From NCBI GenBank assembly GCA_006503535.1, contig QYRS01000009.1:372001-436000 (forward strand): 64,000 nt of DNA, written 5' to 3'. Numbering within the stretch: the first letter of the stretch is position 1; each line of letters starts with the position of its first letter. The position numbers and the translations under genes were made by a program. Shown piece after piece: positions 33,544 through 44,509 of the stretch. Source of the DNA: Arthrinium phaeospermum. Lineage: Eukaryota > Ascomycota > Sordariomycetes > Amphisphaeriales > Apiosporaceae. The notes below the pieces were generated by a model, which searched no databases, was not told the DNA's origin, and was given only the letters and a program-made list of their open reading frames with translations.

Positions 33544-35630
33544 GACAAGTGCTGACAATCCCTGGGCTCTCTATACTGCTACCTGGAGAGCGCTTGGGTT
33601 TAAGCTTCTTACTTGACGTGTTGGGGGCGGTGGACCGAAACAAAGGAAAGGGCATAAATAGAAGAGTGGGTTTAGGCGTCACAATTACTAGAATGGATCA
33701 CAGCAATGGACTGCATGCATCAACAGGATCGGGCGGGTTTCATGATTTTTAGATTGGGATGGATGCATTTTGGATTGGCTGGCATTGCATACCACACTCC
33801 ACTCCAGTTTGGTATTTCTCGCAGACCGGATAGATACTTACTTTCTTTTATTACAAATCTCTGGTCATATATTACATCTAGGTTACTTTTGATATGCCGT
33901 GCTGTCAAGGGAGTGTGCGTTATGCGTGTGTCGTTTGCATAGCTGGGGGGTCTTTCCGGACAGGGGTAGGACGGAAGAGCCTCCAATCGTGCACCCCTGC
34001 AACTGCTCGCCCAAAATTATCCAATTGACGGTTACCCTACGGGACCGCCGGGGTTCTGGATCGATCAGCCTCGCCTACTTGGGACCAAAGTCATAACACC
34101 TTTCAGTCTCGTATCATGATGCAGGAAGTGACATCTAACCTGCGTAGCTGTCACACAAGGAGGAGGCTACAGCCTTGATGTTATATGACCTCTGGACATT
34201 GAAGGAAATAACACCGGTCCCGATTCACCGGGTTTAAGATCCGAAACTCGCATCGGCCGGACTTTGAATCGGGCTGGAATCTGACATTAATCTACTGGCT
34301 TCCTTGCAGATAAGATGAGATGAGATGAGATGGCATGGTCGACAGTCCAGCCCCCACGCGTGCCAGGTTGCATGACTACGAATAAGTCAGCCGCCTAACC
34401 ACAAGGATGACAGGGATCCCGTCAGGTCCACTGCCAAGCGTTTAAGGACCTGGGGTCGTACAGGAGTCGGCATCCACTCCATTGACCAGGGTCAGGGTTG
34501 CCTTTCTCCGCAAGCACCACTTCTTGGTCTGTTCCCCATATGTCATATTATATCAGCCGCAGCCCGCTGGGCCCTGCTGACAACGAACAGACGAGAAACA
34601 CCACTCAGCTACATTCCCTGCTGCCCGCGGTGTGAGACTGACATGTTCTACCGGGGCAGTGCGTGCGGACATGCGGTTTGTCATCCGTTGTTTCCCACCA
34701 GACTTAACCCTGCCACATCCGGGAACCAATCAAGATTCCCAATGGGGAATTCGGAAATTCACGGGCGCCAGGAGAGTCTCAAGTATTCTGCTGCCTTGAC
34801 TATAATAAGATCCCAATCCCCCCCGTCTGTCGGATCTCCAAGCTTATTCATTCCACATTTCTATCTATCTATCTACCTGTTCTCCCAATCGATCCCGCCC
34901 ACTAGGTTCGCGCATTCTAGACCCCGGCCCAGATCCCGAAGAGTCCGCTACCCTACGAACCCCTGCTCGGGCCCGTCGGCTCACTGCCAGCTTCGGCTTC
35001 GGCTCAGAATAGTAACGGACTTTCTTCAGCCGGCGAGGCAGATTTTCGCAGCTCCTCGCATTGTTCTTGTTATAGTTAAATTGTTGCCTGAATACGCCCT
35101 CTTGGCAACACCGAATAGACCGTAAATCCCATGACTAGACACTTGAAAGATGTATACCAATTCAGACACGACGAACCAGGGTTTTCAAGGTACGAACATG
35201 TAATATGTCACAACAAATTATAGGGAAGAGATTGCCCACAGTGGCGTTCCCCCTTCGAATGACAATGAGTAGGCCTAGGAGAGTATCTGATTCAATTGCA
35301 TTGGTGCACTATGTAATTCTTTTATAGATCCCTTACGGGGTGATGGCTGTAACGGACAGAACCGAACTTTAGGAAATGCAGAGTGACTGAGCAACACAGA
35401 GTAAAGCAGACATGGACCAATTGGAAAATAGAAGAATAATGTTTATGTGCTTACCTAGCCCTCCAGGTCAGACCTGTCCGTCCTTATTCCCGGAATCCCA
35501 CGTGCGCCTGACATGTATGGTTACACCACTTGGTGAAGGCCCTGCCTGCTTACAACCATCAAATCAAACCCCTTCCGGGATTTGTGTGGCGGCCGGGGCC
35601 ACCGGCTCAGAGTCGCACAAGAAGGCACTC
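33544..35630. other. Intergenic region
   Basis: 2.1 kb without a supported gene. An ORF at 34643-35125 is open but low in recognisable features. Small simple repeats (GATGA near 34319, CTAT near 34862) are present. Confidence 0.5.
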
Positions 35631-36074
35631 TCATCCCATAAGGAACATATCCCACGCCAAAGCCACCACCGCCGCGACCACAGCCACGAGCTCCAAAGCC
35701 CCCCAGCTCAGATACCCCGAAACGCCCGCGGCGGCCCCGCTGGTCTGGGTTCCATCCTGGTAGTGGCTGGGGTAGGTGACGAGCCTCACGCCGGTGCCGT
35801 CCCGAGGGTAGCGGCGGACATGCGCAGCCCGGTTGACGCGGGACACGAACATGCTCGTGCCATTCGTGGACAGCGACCCGTTGAGTTTCGGGGCGAAACG
35901 CATCGTGTTATCCATCGCCGCCACTCTAGCGGCCTCCTTGTCGATGTTGTGCTGGCTGATGGCGATCGGGGCGGCGATGATGGAGCAGATGAGGAGAATG
36001 ACGAGGATATATTTGAATACGCGGCGGGCGTCCCAGGCCTGGTGGTCGCGGTGGGGGTAATCGGGTGGGGACAT
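35631..36074 (-). CDS. Small two-TM hypothetical protein
   Basis: 147 aa from the ATG at 36074 (MSPPDYPHRDHQAWDARRV). One hydrophobic segment follows the basic N-terminus (about residues 20-38, ILVILLICSIIAAPIAIS) and a second ends the protein (about 123-145, ALELVAVVAAVVALAWDMF). Between them lies a hydrophilic, possibly N-glycosylated loop. An upstream in-frame extension of 59 codons lacks coding character, so the internal ATG is preferred. No family recognised; the topology suggests a small membrane protein with its loop in the lumen or outside. Confidence 0.6.
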   Translation of the reverse strand: MSPPDYPHRDHQAWDARRVFKYILVILLICSIIAAPIAISQHNIDKEAARVAAMDNTMRFAPKLNGSLSTNGTSMFVSRVNRAAHVRRYPRDGTGVRLVTYPSHYQDGTQTSGAAAGVSGYLSWGALELVAVVAAVVALAWDMFLMG

Positions 36075-36994
36075 CTTGACAAGGATCTTTTTTGTCGTCG
36101 TAATGGAATGGGCTCGATTTGGGTCGGTTTGGTGGATGGAGAGGGATAATATAAACCAAGCGCCCAGCGTTTTGAAATGGGAAGGTCTACAATGTAGGAA
36201 GGGAATAGTATGAGATGAATTTGTTAGTGATGTGTTCCCAGAAGTACGCATTTCTTAAGTACTTATGCTCCGACAGAGATTGAGAGTGAAACTTTGTGCA
36301 CTCTTTGTTGGACGTCTGCGTTTAGACCAAGACATTGTTCTGCAGTAAACAATGGCTTTCTAATTATCGTCAACAGCGTGAAAGGACCCTTTGTTTCCAA
36401 GCCGTTTCGCCATGATGCAAGCGCCGCTGGCAGACTATGTCTGTTACTACTGCCTTGAGGTGTGATAATGGAGCAGCAGCGGCTCTAGTTACCACGGGAG
36501 CCTCGGCTTAATTGATTTGGTAGCCAACGCAGCGTGGCCTGCTGGAGGACAACCTGGGATGGAACCGAAATAGTCAGACAAGTTTCTACTGTCCCACGAA
36601 TGGTCAATCATCCAGATGACTCTGGACCCATACAGTTGTTTCGCTCTTTGAGCAGGAGAGGAGGTGTTACTCATTCAGTCTTTTGAGTGGTCTTCGACTC
36701 GCCACAGTCAAATTGTGCCATCTTCGAATCTACATGATGGAAACTCGAGGCGTTTCTCAAATCCCACTGACATCCTCCCAGACGTGACTGGCACGCGTAG
36801 AATCAGTATCCCAGGGATGGGCAACTGGTCATACACACAACTGCTTTTGCTACATAAATAGGCCTCATTCCCCGAAATAAAGATACCCTCGAGCTAATAT
36901 GTACATAGGAAAACAGGAACGCTCAAGTAAGACACTTTCCGACTCGAATTCATATAAAGAAACACCGTCTTAATCGCCACTATAGACAGCGACC
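36075..36994. promoter_or_regulatory. Divergent intergenic region
   Basis: 920 bp separating two divergent genes; no repeats or genes seen. A CATAAATAGG motif lies about 140 bp before the ATG at 36995. Confidence 0.45.
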
Positions 36995-38140
36995 ATGTCG
37001 TCGCCAACCTCATCTTTCCATCGCTTCACAGAGCTGCCCCTAGAGCTCCGCCTCCAGATCTGGCACCTCGCCGCCGACCAGGCAGGGAGCACCGGTCCCC
37101 AGCTCCTGCCCCTGCTGCTCGTGCACGAGCCGTACTGGGAGCCCCCGCGCTCCTACATCCACATCCCGCGCCGCTGGCGCACGCTCTACCTACAACCCCG
37201 CCTGCGCGCCCGCCTGGCCCTGCTGCACAGCTGCCGCGAAGCCCGCGCCGAGCTACTACAGCCCCCATCGTCATCGCCGACGTCATCATCGTCCTCATCT
37301 CTATCCTCCTTAACCACCCCTTCCTCTTCATCAGGGAGCGCGACATCATCAACATCAACCCCTTCCCGACCAAACTACCAACTCGCCCGCGCCCCCCAAC
37401 TCGGCATCTGCACCCTCCAGAGCCCCGTGACGGTCTGGCGCGCCTTCCTCGACGACCCCGCCACCATGATGTCGCGCTCTGGTTCCGTGCCCTACTACGA
37501 CGACTCCAGCACGGTGCCCCTCGAACACCTATACCCGCCCCTCGACACGCGGCGCGGGTTCGCCGTCGACTGGCGGCGCGACATCCTGCTGCTCGACCTG
37601 GAGGCGGGGGCGTCCGTGTGGCGCTGGCACCCGCACGGGTTGCCCGCGGCGCTGCGCCGCGCTGGGCAGGTCGTCGTGGTGCACGACCATTGGCGCGGCG
37701 TGGGCGTGGCGGGCTCAAGTTTGGGCTCGAGCGTGTTCTCGACGCCTAATAACTGGATGCATCGGGTCGTGATGCACTTTGGGCCGCGGCTGCGGGGGTT
37801 GTGGTTTATGAGCCGGCCTGTCTGGAGAGAGGTCGAGCCGGCTCTTTTGCGGGTGCCTTGGCGCGGCAGCAACTACGGCGGGGTGAACAGAGGAACCGAT
37901 AACGAAGAAGATGATGATGATGATGGGGCGCCGACGGAAGAGCAAGGGGTTGATCCGTGGGACATTTTGGTCAGAGAGGACCGGGAGGTCTCACGCGATC
38001 TGCTGGCGAATGAACAGGTCAGTCTAAGTGACCTGCCGCCCCAGCTGGGGTTGACTACGGAAGCGATTAATGGCTGGTCGACGCCGGTGCGGGTTGGCAC
38101 TATAACTGGAGCCAGATCCAGGGAGAATGATGGAGACTAG
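36995..38140 (+). CDS. 2EXR/F-box-like domain protein
   Basis: Single exon, 381 aa. It begins with FHRFTELPLELRLQIWHLA (residues 8-26), the hallmark of the fungal 2EXR domain, related to F-box proteins that bind Skp1. Residues about 88-125 are a Ser/Thr/Pro low-complexity linker; LGICTLQSPVTVWRAFLDD and FAVDWRRDILLLDL follow as conserved-looking blocks; an acidic Glu/Asp run lies at about 302-311. Family members are common and mostly uncharacterised; a role in ubiquitin ligase targeting is only family-based. The neighbouring convergent gene has the same type of N-terminus. Confidence 0.82.
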   Translation: MSSPTSSFHRFTELPLELRLQIWHLAADQAGSTGPQLLPLLLVHEPYWEPPRSYIHIPRRWRTLYLQPRLRARLALLHSCREARAELLQPPSSSPTSSSSSSLSSLTTPSSSSGSATSSTSTPSRPNYQLARAPQLGICTLQSPVTVWRAFLDDPATMMSRSGSVPYYDDSSTVPLEHLYPPLDTRRGFAVDWRRDILLLDLEAGASVWRWHPHGLPAALRRAGQVVVVHDHWRGVGVAGSSLGSSVFSTPNNWMHRVVMHFGPRLRGLWFMSRPVWREVEPALLRVPWRGSNYGGVNRGTDNEEDDDDDGAPTEEQGVDPWDILVREDREVSRDLLANEQVSLSDLPPQLGLTTEAINGWSTPVRVGTITGARSRENDGD

Positions 38141-38676
38141 TTCAGTATGGAGCATTAAAGGAACACCCGCCAGTCTCGAAAGAAGATCCTTCAAGACGAC
38201 CCTCATGCCCAACGACCTCGAGCCCACCAACGCGGATTGGAAACCGCCCAGGACAGGGACTGGTACCACACGTCACCCCTGCCGTAGCCTTGGTCTACCT
38301 TCTGCACTGGGCCACCTTCGAGGAGCGCAGCGCGGCGTGTTGGGCCACGTGCCCGCTTCGCCTTCAAGATCGATGGCGCTATGCTCGACTGGGTTCTGGT
38401 GAGTAAGTAGGTTGCTCGCTGGGCGCAGCTGTATGCAGTCGACAATAACAAAAGGACACTTCACATGAGATACAATCATAGGTTCTTAGCGATCAGTTCA
38501 GTTGCAAATTGGGTATCTATCTTCATGAAACATGATTTAACGTCCTTGCTCTTTTTTTTGGAATCATTTTTTCTTCTTTTTTTTCATCCATGTGTTGAAC
38601 TCCGTTTTTGAAACTTTTTTCCGTCTTCTCTTGGAAAAAGTTTGAATCATGGATAATACATTTGCCCAAATCACGC
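38141..38676. other. Convergent 3' region
   Basis: 536 bp between two convergent F-box-like genes; a T-rich stretch at about 38548-38585 is likely part of the 3' UTR signals. Nothing else seen. Confidence 0.5.
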
Positions 38677-39813
38677 TCAGTTGTATATGTCTTCGTCATC
38701 GTCCTCGATCTCGTAAGAAAACTCTGATTCTTCGTCGTCGTCGAAAGAGAGAGTGCTGCTGTTGTCGTTGGAACCATTATTGGCAGTAGTAGAGATGCCG
38801 TCGTCGGCAGTCGAGACGTTGTCCTCGGCAGGAATCATAGTGCGAGGAGATCCGGGGCGCGAGGAGGAGGCAGATCCCACCGTCGCAGCGTCGGAGGCAA
38901 AGTCCTCCGCCGCGAGGGCGGCCAGGCGCTCCTTGCGTTCCAGCTCCGCCAGGTAGTAAGGCTCAAACTCGAGGTACTTGGCGCGCTCCCGGACAAGATG
39001 GAACCCCCAAGACCGTCCCCTGAGATCGACCGTGTCCACAAACCAAGGCTCCGTAACGGGCGGGAGCTTGTCGCTGGTGGCCGTGAGCCTGTCCGCGTCG
39101 GCCTGCATACTGTTGAAAGTAGGGTACCGCTTCATCTCGACAAGCAGCTCCTCCTTCTTCTTCGGCTTCTCGACAGGGGAGACAGTCACGCCTTGGAGCT
39201 GCGAGGCGACCCTACACATAATGAGGACGAGCTCGCGCTCCCTCTCCTCCTCCCGCCGAATCTGTTCAGGGTCCCCCTCCTTAATGTCCTCGGGGACGCC
39301 CACGATGTGGATAAGCTCCAGAGTCGGGTGCTCCAGAACCTGCATGAAATTGAGCAGGGTACCCTGGCAGATCTCGTCGTTGGGAGCTGGATGGAGATTG
39401 ATTTGTATGTATCGAATATTCGTCATGCTGGACTCGGGGAGCTTGTTTATTTCTCTTGCCAGAGCAAAGAAGGATTGGCGCCACTTCTTAAGAAAATTCA
39501 ATCGAGATGGGCTCTCGCAATCAAGGTGGACTATTAATGTCCTCACATTCTCCGGTTTGCCCACAGTAGATTCGACATTGGTGAGGGTAAAGGGATCGTG
39601 GCGGTCGGGATTATATGCTTGGGCAGCGTATCGAGACATGACAGCGCCAGCCTCATCCCTAAGGCGGCGACAGACGAGAAGGAGGCTGTCTGGCCCCTTG
39701 CCAGTGTCGTTGTCGTCCTTACTGCAGTATTCGAGGGCATATTGGTAGTATATCTTATTGCGGAGCTCAGGAGGTAGCTCCGCGAAGAAGGGGGATTGGG
39801 TTTGCTGCGACAT
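38677..39813 (-). CDS. F-box-like fungal protein with acidic tail
   Basis: Single exon, 378 aa from the ATG at 39813 (MSQQTQSPFFAELPPELRNKIY); the 32-codon upstream extension is rejected because it reads like a leader. Residues 8-22 (FFAELPPELRNKIYY) are the F-box-like helix of this large fungal family, followed by DSLLLVCRRLRDEAG, the usual second helix. The middle contains strands and NIRYIQINLHP; residues about 205-225 are Glu/Arg-rich. The C-terminal 60 residues are Ser/Asn then strongly Asp/Glu-rich (EDDDEDIYN end). Function unknown; adapter-type roles are family inference. Its partner gene is convergent at 36995. Confidence 0.8.
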   Translation of the reverse strand: MSQQTQSPFFAELPPELRNKIYYQYALEYCSKDDNDTGKGPDSLLLVCRRLRDEAGAVMSRYAAQAYNPDRHDPFTLTNVESTVGKPENVRTLIVHLDCESPSRLNFLKKWRQSFFALAREINKLPESSMTNIRYIQINLHPAPNDEICQGTLLNFMQVLEHPTLELIHIVGVPEDIKEGDPEQIRREEERERELVLIMCRVASQLQGVTVSPVEKPKKKEELLVEMKRYPTFNSMQADADRLTATSDKLPPVTEPWFVDTVDLRGRSWGFHLVRERAKYLEFEPYYLAELERKERLAALAAEDFASDAATVGSASSSRPGSPRTMIPAEDNVSTADDGISTTANNGSNDNSSTLSFDDDEESEFSYEIEDDDEDIYN

Positions 39814-41142
39814 GGTGTTGTGTGAGGTCTTGGGTGGACGGGGGACGGAAGACTGCGAGAACGAAGGATGAAATGGGGTATGAAGGTTTTGTAAGGAAAG
39901 ATGGAACATCGTGAAAGAACAATTTCCCTAAATGCGGTTGCCAGATGATGGTTACCGCCTAGCAGAGTGTCAGCAATATTTAAAATACAGAGCAGAGAAA
40001 AGTGTGACTCAAATAGGTCTGCATTCATTTCTAGAATGCATCCACTGCTTGTGTCCTTTCGGAGATGTACGAGACCAGGAGCGGCCGCCTTCTCCGGAAG
40101 CTCTGCACTTAATACGTGGCTTGACCATGAAAGATACAACCGGAGAAAGGGACAGAGTGAATTGGATTGAGGGCACCCATGGGTGGGAGATCATGGTGAC
40201 ATGAACTTGAAATGCATCCCGCTCTGCAGCTGTTCGAATCCATGCTTTTTTCTATCTGTACCACGATCGTGAAAGAAGTGTAAAAACTTTATGTTGAACG
40301 TTCCAAAAGAAGTCATTTCGTTGAAATCATCCAGTTCCAGGGAGCCGCAAAGTTTATCACAAGAAGGACATGGCTCCTCCTGGGTTGGCCCAGGGGATTG
40401 GGAAACTGTAACAGCCATGGACGCAGGGAGTAACAGCCAGTTGTAACGTGACCTTGTGCCTCCTCGCCGTGGAGGCTCGAGGATCTTTGGTCTCAGGTCG
40501 TAGATCCTCTTCCATACTTATCCTCGAGATCGGGCAGTACGATCTGCATCCAGTACTGTTAGATGGAAAGAGCCGAAACCCAGTTAAGGCCTTTCAGACA
40601 GAGCCGGCCTTTCGGACCCGAACTATCAGAAGGGAAGATGTGTTGCCAACCCAGCATCTCAGTAGCTGGGAGTTAGATGCCATTAATCTGGTCCAGCTCC
40701 ATCTCTACCAATAGAACCATGGAAGCTGGTGTTCTCAGAGCCCTCGTTAAAAAACTCGGCGAAATCAAGCACGAACATACACATTCTAAAAGGCAGAGAG
40801 AGCGTTATGGCCAGCGGGTATAAAACACATTCACATATGTAAGATGATTTGTAGCTTTGTTGCATTGTCGTGTTCAAGAATTCTAAGAACTAGAATACAC
40901 GTGATCAACCAGCTGTGTGCCCTTCCTCCAGTTGTGCTGCCCCATTAATGGCTACTGCATCAACCAAGATTCCTGAACGAACAATAACGCCAAATGTAGA
41001 GGGTCCGTGCCACGTGTGGTTCCAGATGTGAGCAATCCCTCATCCAGAAAGCCCAGTCATGAACGGCCCATCACGTGCTCCCCCATGACAAAAAGACATT
41101 TTACGTCCCCACTGGCAGGCCTCCAATTCTGTTCCAAGCTCA
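39814..41142. other. Intergenic region
   Basis: 1.3 kb without supported gene. A tRNA-like B-box sequence near 40232 does not fold as a tRNA and is rejected. Confidence 0.5.
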
Positions 41143-41998
41143 TCAATGAGAAGCAGCCTTGTTTTTGCCCTTGGCATCCTTCGTCTTCCAAGCGTCGAGC
41201 GCGGAGTCGGTGAGATCAGCTGCGCCAACCTGTCAAAGTAAGTTAGCCTTCTGGTCGCGAAGTTGATGGAAGTTTGGCTTCGAGTAGCCAACTGGCCATA
41301 TCGCATTTTCCCCAACAAGCCAGCCATCTCACGATCGCTGACAAATCTCACCAGGAAAGGGAAGAGTGGATGGAAGGGAGGACGAAATAAGAAATCAAGG
41401 TGGTGTGGACACTTACCCATTCGAAAGGCCATGCCATGCCGGTGCTCGGATCGGTGCCCTCCCACTCGACAAGGTACTGCATGGCGCCACCGGCGAGGCG
41501 AGCCTCGGCCAGGATGCCCTTGATGCAGTAGTAACCCTCGACGCCGGCTGGGATACCGCGAGAGAGGTCCAGCTCAGGCTGGTCGTTGTTGCCCTGAGTC
41601 TTGGTCTGGGGAGCGGGAGCCTTCTTGCTGGCGACGGTGGCGGCGCCGGTGCCGGTGCCAGCGGCAGCAGTGCTTCGGCGCTGGCGGCGGGCGGTCAGCG
41701 TGGCACCGCGGCGAGGAGGTGCCGTGGCCGGAGCAGAGGCCGTGTTGGACGATCGCAGGACACGGCGGGCAGGAGACGAGGCGGTGGCAGCATTGCCGGC
41801 GTCGGTGGAGGGAGTGGTGGCAACCTTGTGAAGCTTCTCGGTCTCGATGCTCTGGGCAATGGCGATTCGCAAAGACTGTCTCTCGACAGCCGGAAGGGAG
41901 ACCTGCTTCTGCACACGGTAGTTGAAGGTCTTAATCGTCGGGCCGAGAACCCGAGACGACTTGCGCAGGGGAGCCGGGTGATGCTTGCTGGAGGTCAT
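41143..41998 (-). CDS. Small chromodomain protein
   Basis: Exons 41998-41417 and 41229-41143 (187-bp intron) give 222 aa. The donor GTAAGT follows the Trp codon of FEW, and the second exon completes the domain with VGAADLTDSALDAWK and a basic KTKDAKGKNK tail. The C-terminal half (about 150-205) is a chromodomain-like fold: YYCIKGILAEARLAGG, then MQYLVEWEGTDPSTGMAWPFEW with the aromatic residues expected to cage methyl-lysine. The N-terminal 140 residues are basic, Ala/Thr/Pro-rich and disordered, fit for DNA or histone contact. It resembles a short HP1-like reader without a visible chromoshadow domain; a retroelement origin of the chromodomain is possible but no integrase remains are nearby. 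Confidence 0.78.
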
Positions 41999-43427
41999 GG
42001 TGGGCAGAGAAGAACTTTGCAAGGATATGAGTAGATCAAGGGAGGTGAGTGAGGAGGAGGAAAGTTCGGTGTGGTGCCGGAACAGATGGAAGGTGCGAGG
42101 CGTGACTTGTGTTTTCAATCCAGAAAACCCGGAAAGAGCGATGCGAACTTGGCCGGTCCGGAAAGCAGAAGAAGCTGCGAGGGGCTTTTTGTTTACCCAC
42201 GACAACCTCTAGTTTGATCTCGCGCTCAAAGCTTCCCACTAAGCCATCAACAATGGAAAGAGCGGATCTGGCTGAACAACCACATTGAATGCAGCAGTCA
42301 AGGAAGGACCCGCATTTGTCGACGACCACCTGACGACTGTGACTTCCATCTGATGGCCCTATCACGATCCATTGAGTACCTAACACCACCGACAGCTTCA
42401 TTCCGGCACTGCACAGTTCCGGTTCCTTCCGCACTTTGGCCCCGGTATTGGTCTACTGCCAGAGGTAAAAGGGTAACGTCGTTGGATTGAACAGCAGTTT
42501 CAGGGACGGCAGTCCGGGGGACTTACGGGGGACTTCCACGTCTTATACGCACATCTGGGGTGGAGCGTATTAGCCCCTGTTCAACATCTACGGCACCAAC
42601 ACCAAGATCACATGTAGATAAAGCGAGGTTTTCACGTCTTCCGCGAAGCCGATTTGCCTTGCTGGCCTCAGTTTAATCCATACAAGATGAGGTAGGAACA
42701 TCAAGTAGACTGAAGTGCTTCGCATCAGTTAAACTCGAACTTGACGTGGATTAGGTAGAATAGGTACCAATTGGCAGTACGGGATGCTACATGGGCATAA
42801 TTAGTGGAAACATGAAGGCAACGCAGCCCGTGGCATATTGGACGGGCCAATACGGTTGATCCGTGGAGGCTGAAGGTCAGTCATGACATTGAAGAAAGGT
42901 GACACAGGCAGAGGCAATATTCAATTTAAGAGCATACACTCACCATCTTGACTCAATTCCCTGCATTATGCGACTCCATCCCATCCCGCAATGCATTTGC
43001 CCACGGAAGCAGAGGTAGAGATAACCTCACGATAAAGCAGAGGCGTAGTAGTGTAGAACGTATTAGCAGAAGGAAATTCTTTCTCTATCATGAAGGCTAC
43101 AACTCATAAGGCCTCTCGTCAGTAAGAGAAGACCCGAGAGCATAGCAGGTATCAATATGCCCCAGCAAGTCCGACTTCCATGCCAGAGCCCCGGTGATGG
43201 GGTGCAAGGTCATATGCCCAACGGTTTGTTGTAGACCAAATGCATGAGCACTCGCTGCCAGACTCCACGCCATTCCACGCCATATGCCCTTTTTGTGTGC
43301 ACTCGTACAGCGCCCTCCAGCATTATCTCGTAAGGGCTGCGACTTCGTGGTTCCCGTCGGTCCAGTCGCCCCCAATACTATTACCACAGTCGTCTTCCTT
43401 CATCCGGCCCCATTCCCTTGAAGACGC
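41999..43427. other. Intergenic region
   Basis: 1.4 kb with no supported gene; it should contain the promoter of the chromodomain gene and the 3' UTR of the EB1 gene. Confidence 0.5.
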
Positions 43428-44509
43428 CTAAAATGTCTCTTGGTCGTCCTCGAGGGCCTCTCCTTCGGCAGGGATCTCGAAACCCTCCTCGGTAGAGTAC
43501 AGTATGGCCTGGATCTGCTTGACGAGACCGTCCTCTGCCTTCTCGATCTCGGGGTCTTCCTCCACAGCCTGCTGCACCAACAGCTCTATGTCGCGAAGCT
43601 TGCTGAAGTAGAAATCCCGCTCGCGCTCAAGGCCCACAACGGTTTCCTTGAGCGTGTTGTTCTCGGCCTGGAGCGCAGCCGAGGCAGCGCCGCCACCACC
43701 CGCCGATCGGGCACCCAGTCTAGGACCGCCTGACGGAGTAGTGCCACCACCCCTGCGGGCAGCTCCAGTGTTGGGCGTGGCCCGGGGGCCGGCGCCACCA
43801 CCAGTAGCAGGAGGAGCGCCGCTGGCCTTTCGTCGCGCGACGGCATCGTAGTCGCCGCCGGGGTAGTATTGGTCCCAGAATCGTTTGGACCACTGCAGGA
43901 ACTCGAGGTTGTCCTGCATCTTGCACTTGACGAGGGCCTGGACGGGCACGATCTTGTCGACTTGATGCTTCGCGAAGCAGTCTGTGGGAAGAGCATCGGG
44001 TCAGTAAATGTAATAGCAAACAAGAATACCCTCAATCCGTAGATGGTGACCGCTATTGCTGTGGCGAAGAGGCATGGCAATGCAAGCGTCGGAAGAGGCG
44101 GGCGAGGGGGGGTGGCGGCAAGTGGGGACTTACTCTGAAGCACCTTGAAGTTCTGGAGGTACGCATATTCGGCATTCACGTTGAACTTGACGCGCGACAT
44201 GGGGATGTCCAAGAAGATGCTGTCGAAGACCTGGCAGAGAGCAGCGCTGGATTGCGAGGATCGCTGGTTAGCTTGGTTGGTAGCGAAGGCGGCGCTGCGC
44301 TGCGGGGGAGGGGCAGGGAGGAAATGGGACAGCCGACTCACCCAGTACCACACTGCTCAACCTTGGTCATGTTGAGCTGCAGGAGGCTGTTCAGCCATGC
44401 GAGGAGTTCTTGTCTGCGGTTGCATCGTCTTGTCAGCACGGCGATCCATGATCGCGGGGGGTGGAGGTGGGTGTCAACAGCACCAAACTCACCGGCTTTC
44501 GTTGGCCAT
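43428..44509 (-). CDS. mal3: EB1-family microtubule plus-end protein (Bim1/Mal3)
   Basis: Four exons, 44509-44493, 44413-44342, 44246-44134 and 43981-43428, sum to 251 aa; the first two exons are 17 and 72 nt. The N-terminal calponin-homology domain (about 1-115) shows the family series SRQELLAWLNSLLQLNMTKVEQCGTGAA, FDSIF, NAEYAYLQNFKVLQ, NCFAKHQVDK and DNLEFLQWSKRFWDQYYPGGDY. A Gly/Ala/Pro-rich linker (about 120-180) precedes the EB1 dimerisation coiled coil (LERERDFYFSKLRDIELLVQQ) and an acidic tail ending in ETF, comparable to the EEY/F tails bound by CAP-Gly partners. The protein tracks growing microtubule ends and recruits other factors. Length and architecture are normal for the family. 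Confidence 0.95.

Noticed and set aside
32728..33558. 276-codon minus ORF over the half-propeller gene
   Set aside because: Ala/Arg/Val-rich antisense shadow without motifs.
37026..37718. 230-codon Arg-rich minus ORF over the 2EXR gene
   Set aside because: Antisense shadow of a GC-rich exon.
40200..40270. tRNA-like B box (GTTCGAATCC) followed by a T run
   Set aside because: No T-stem pairing, no A box at the right distance and no cloverleaf.
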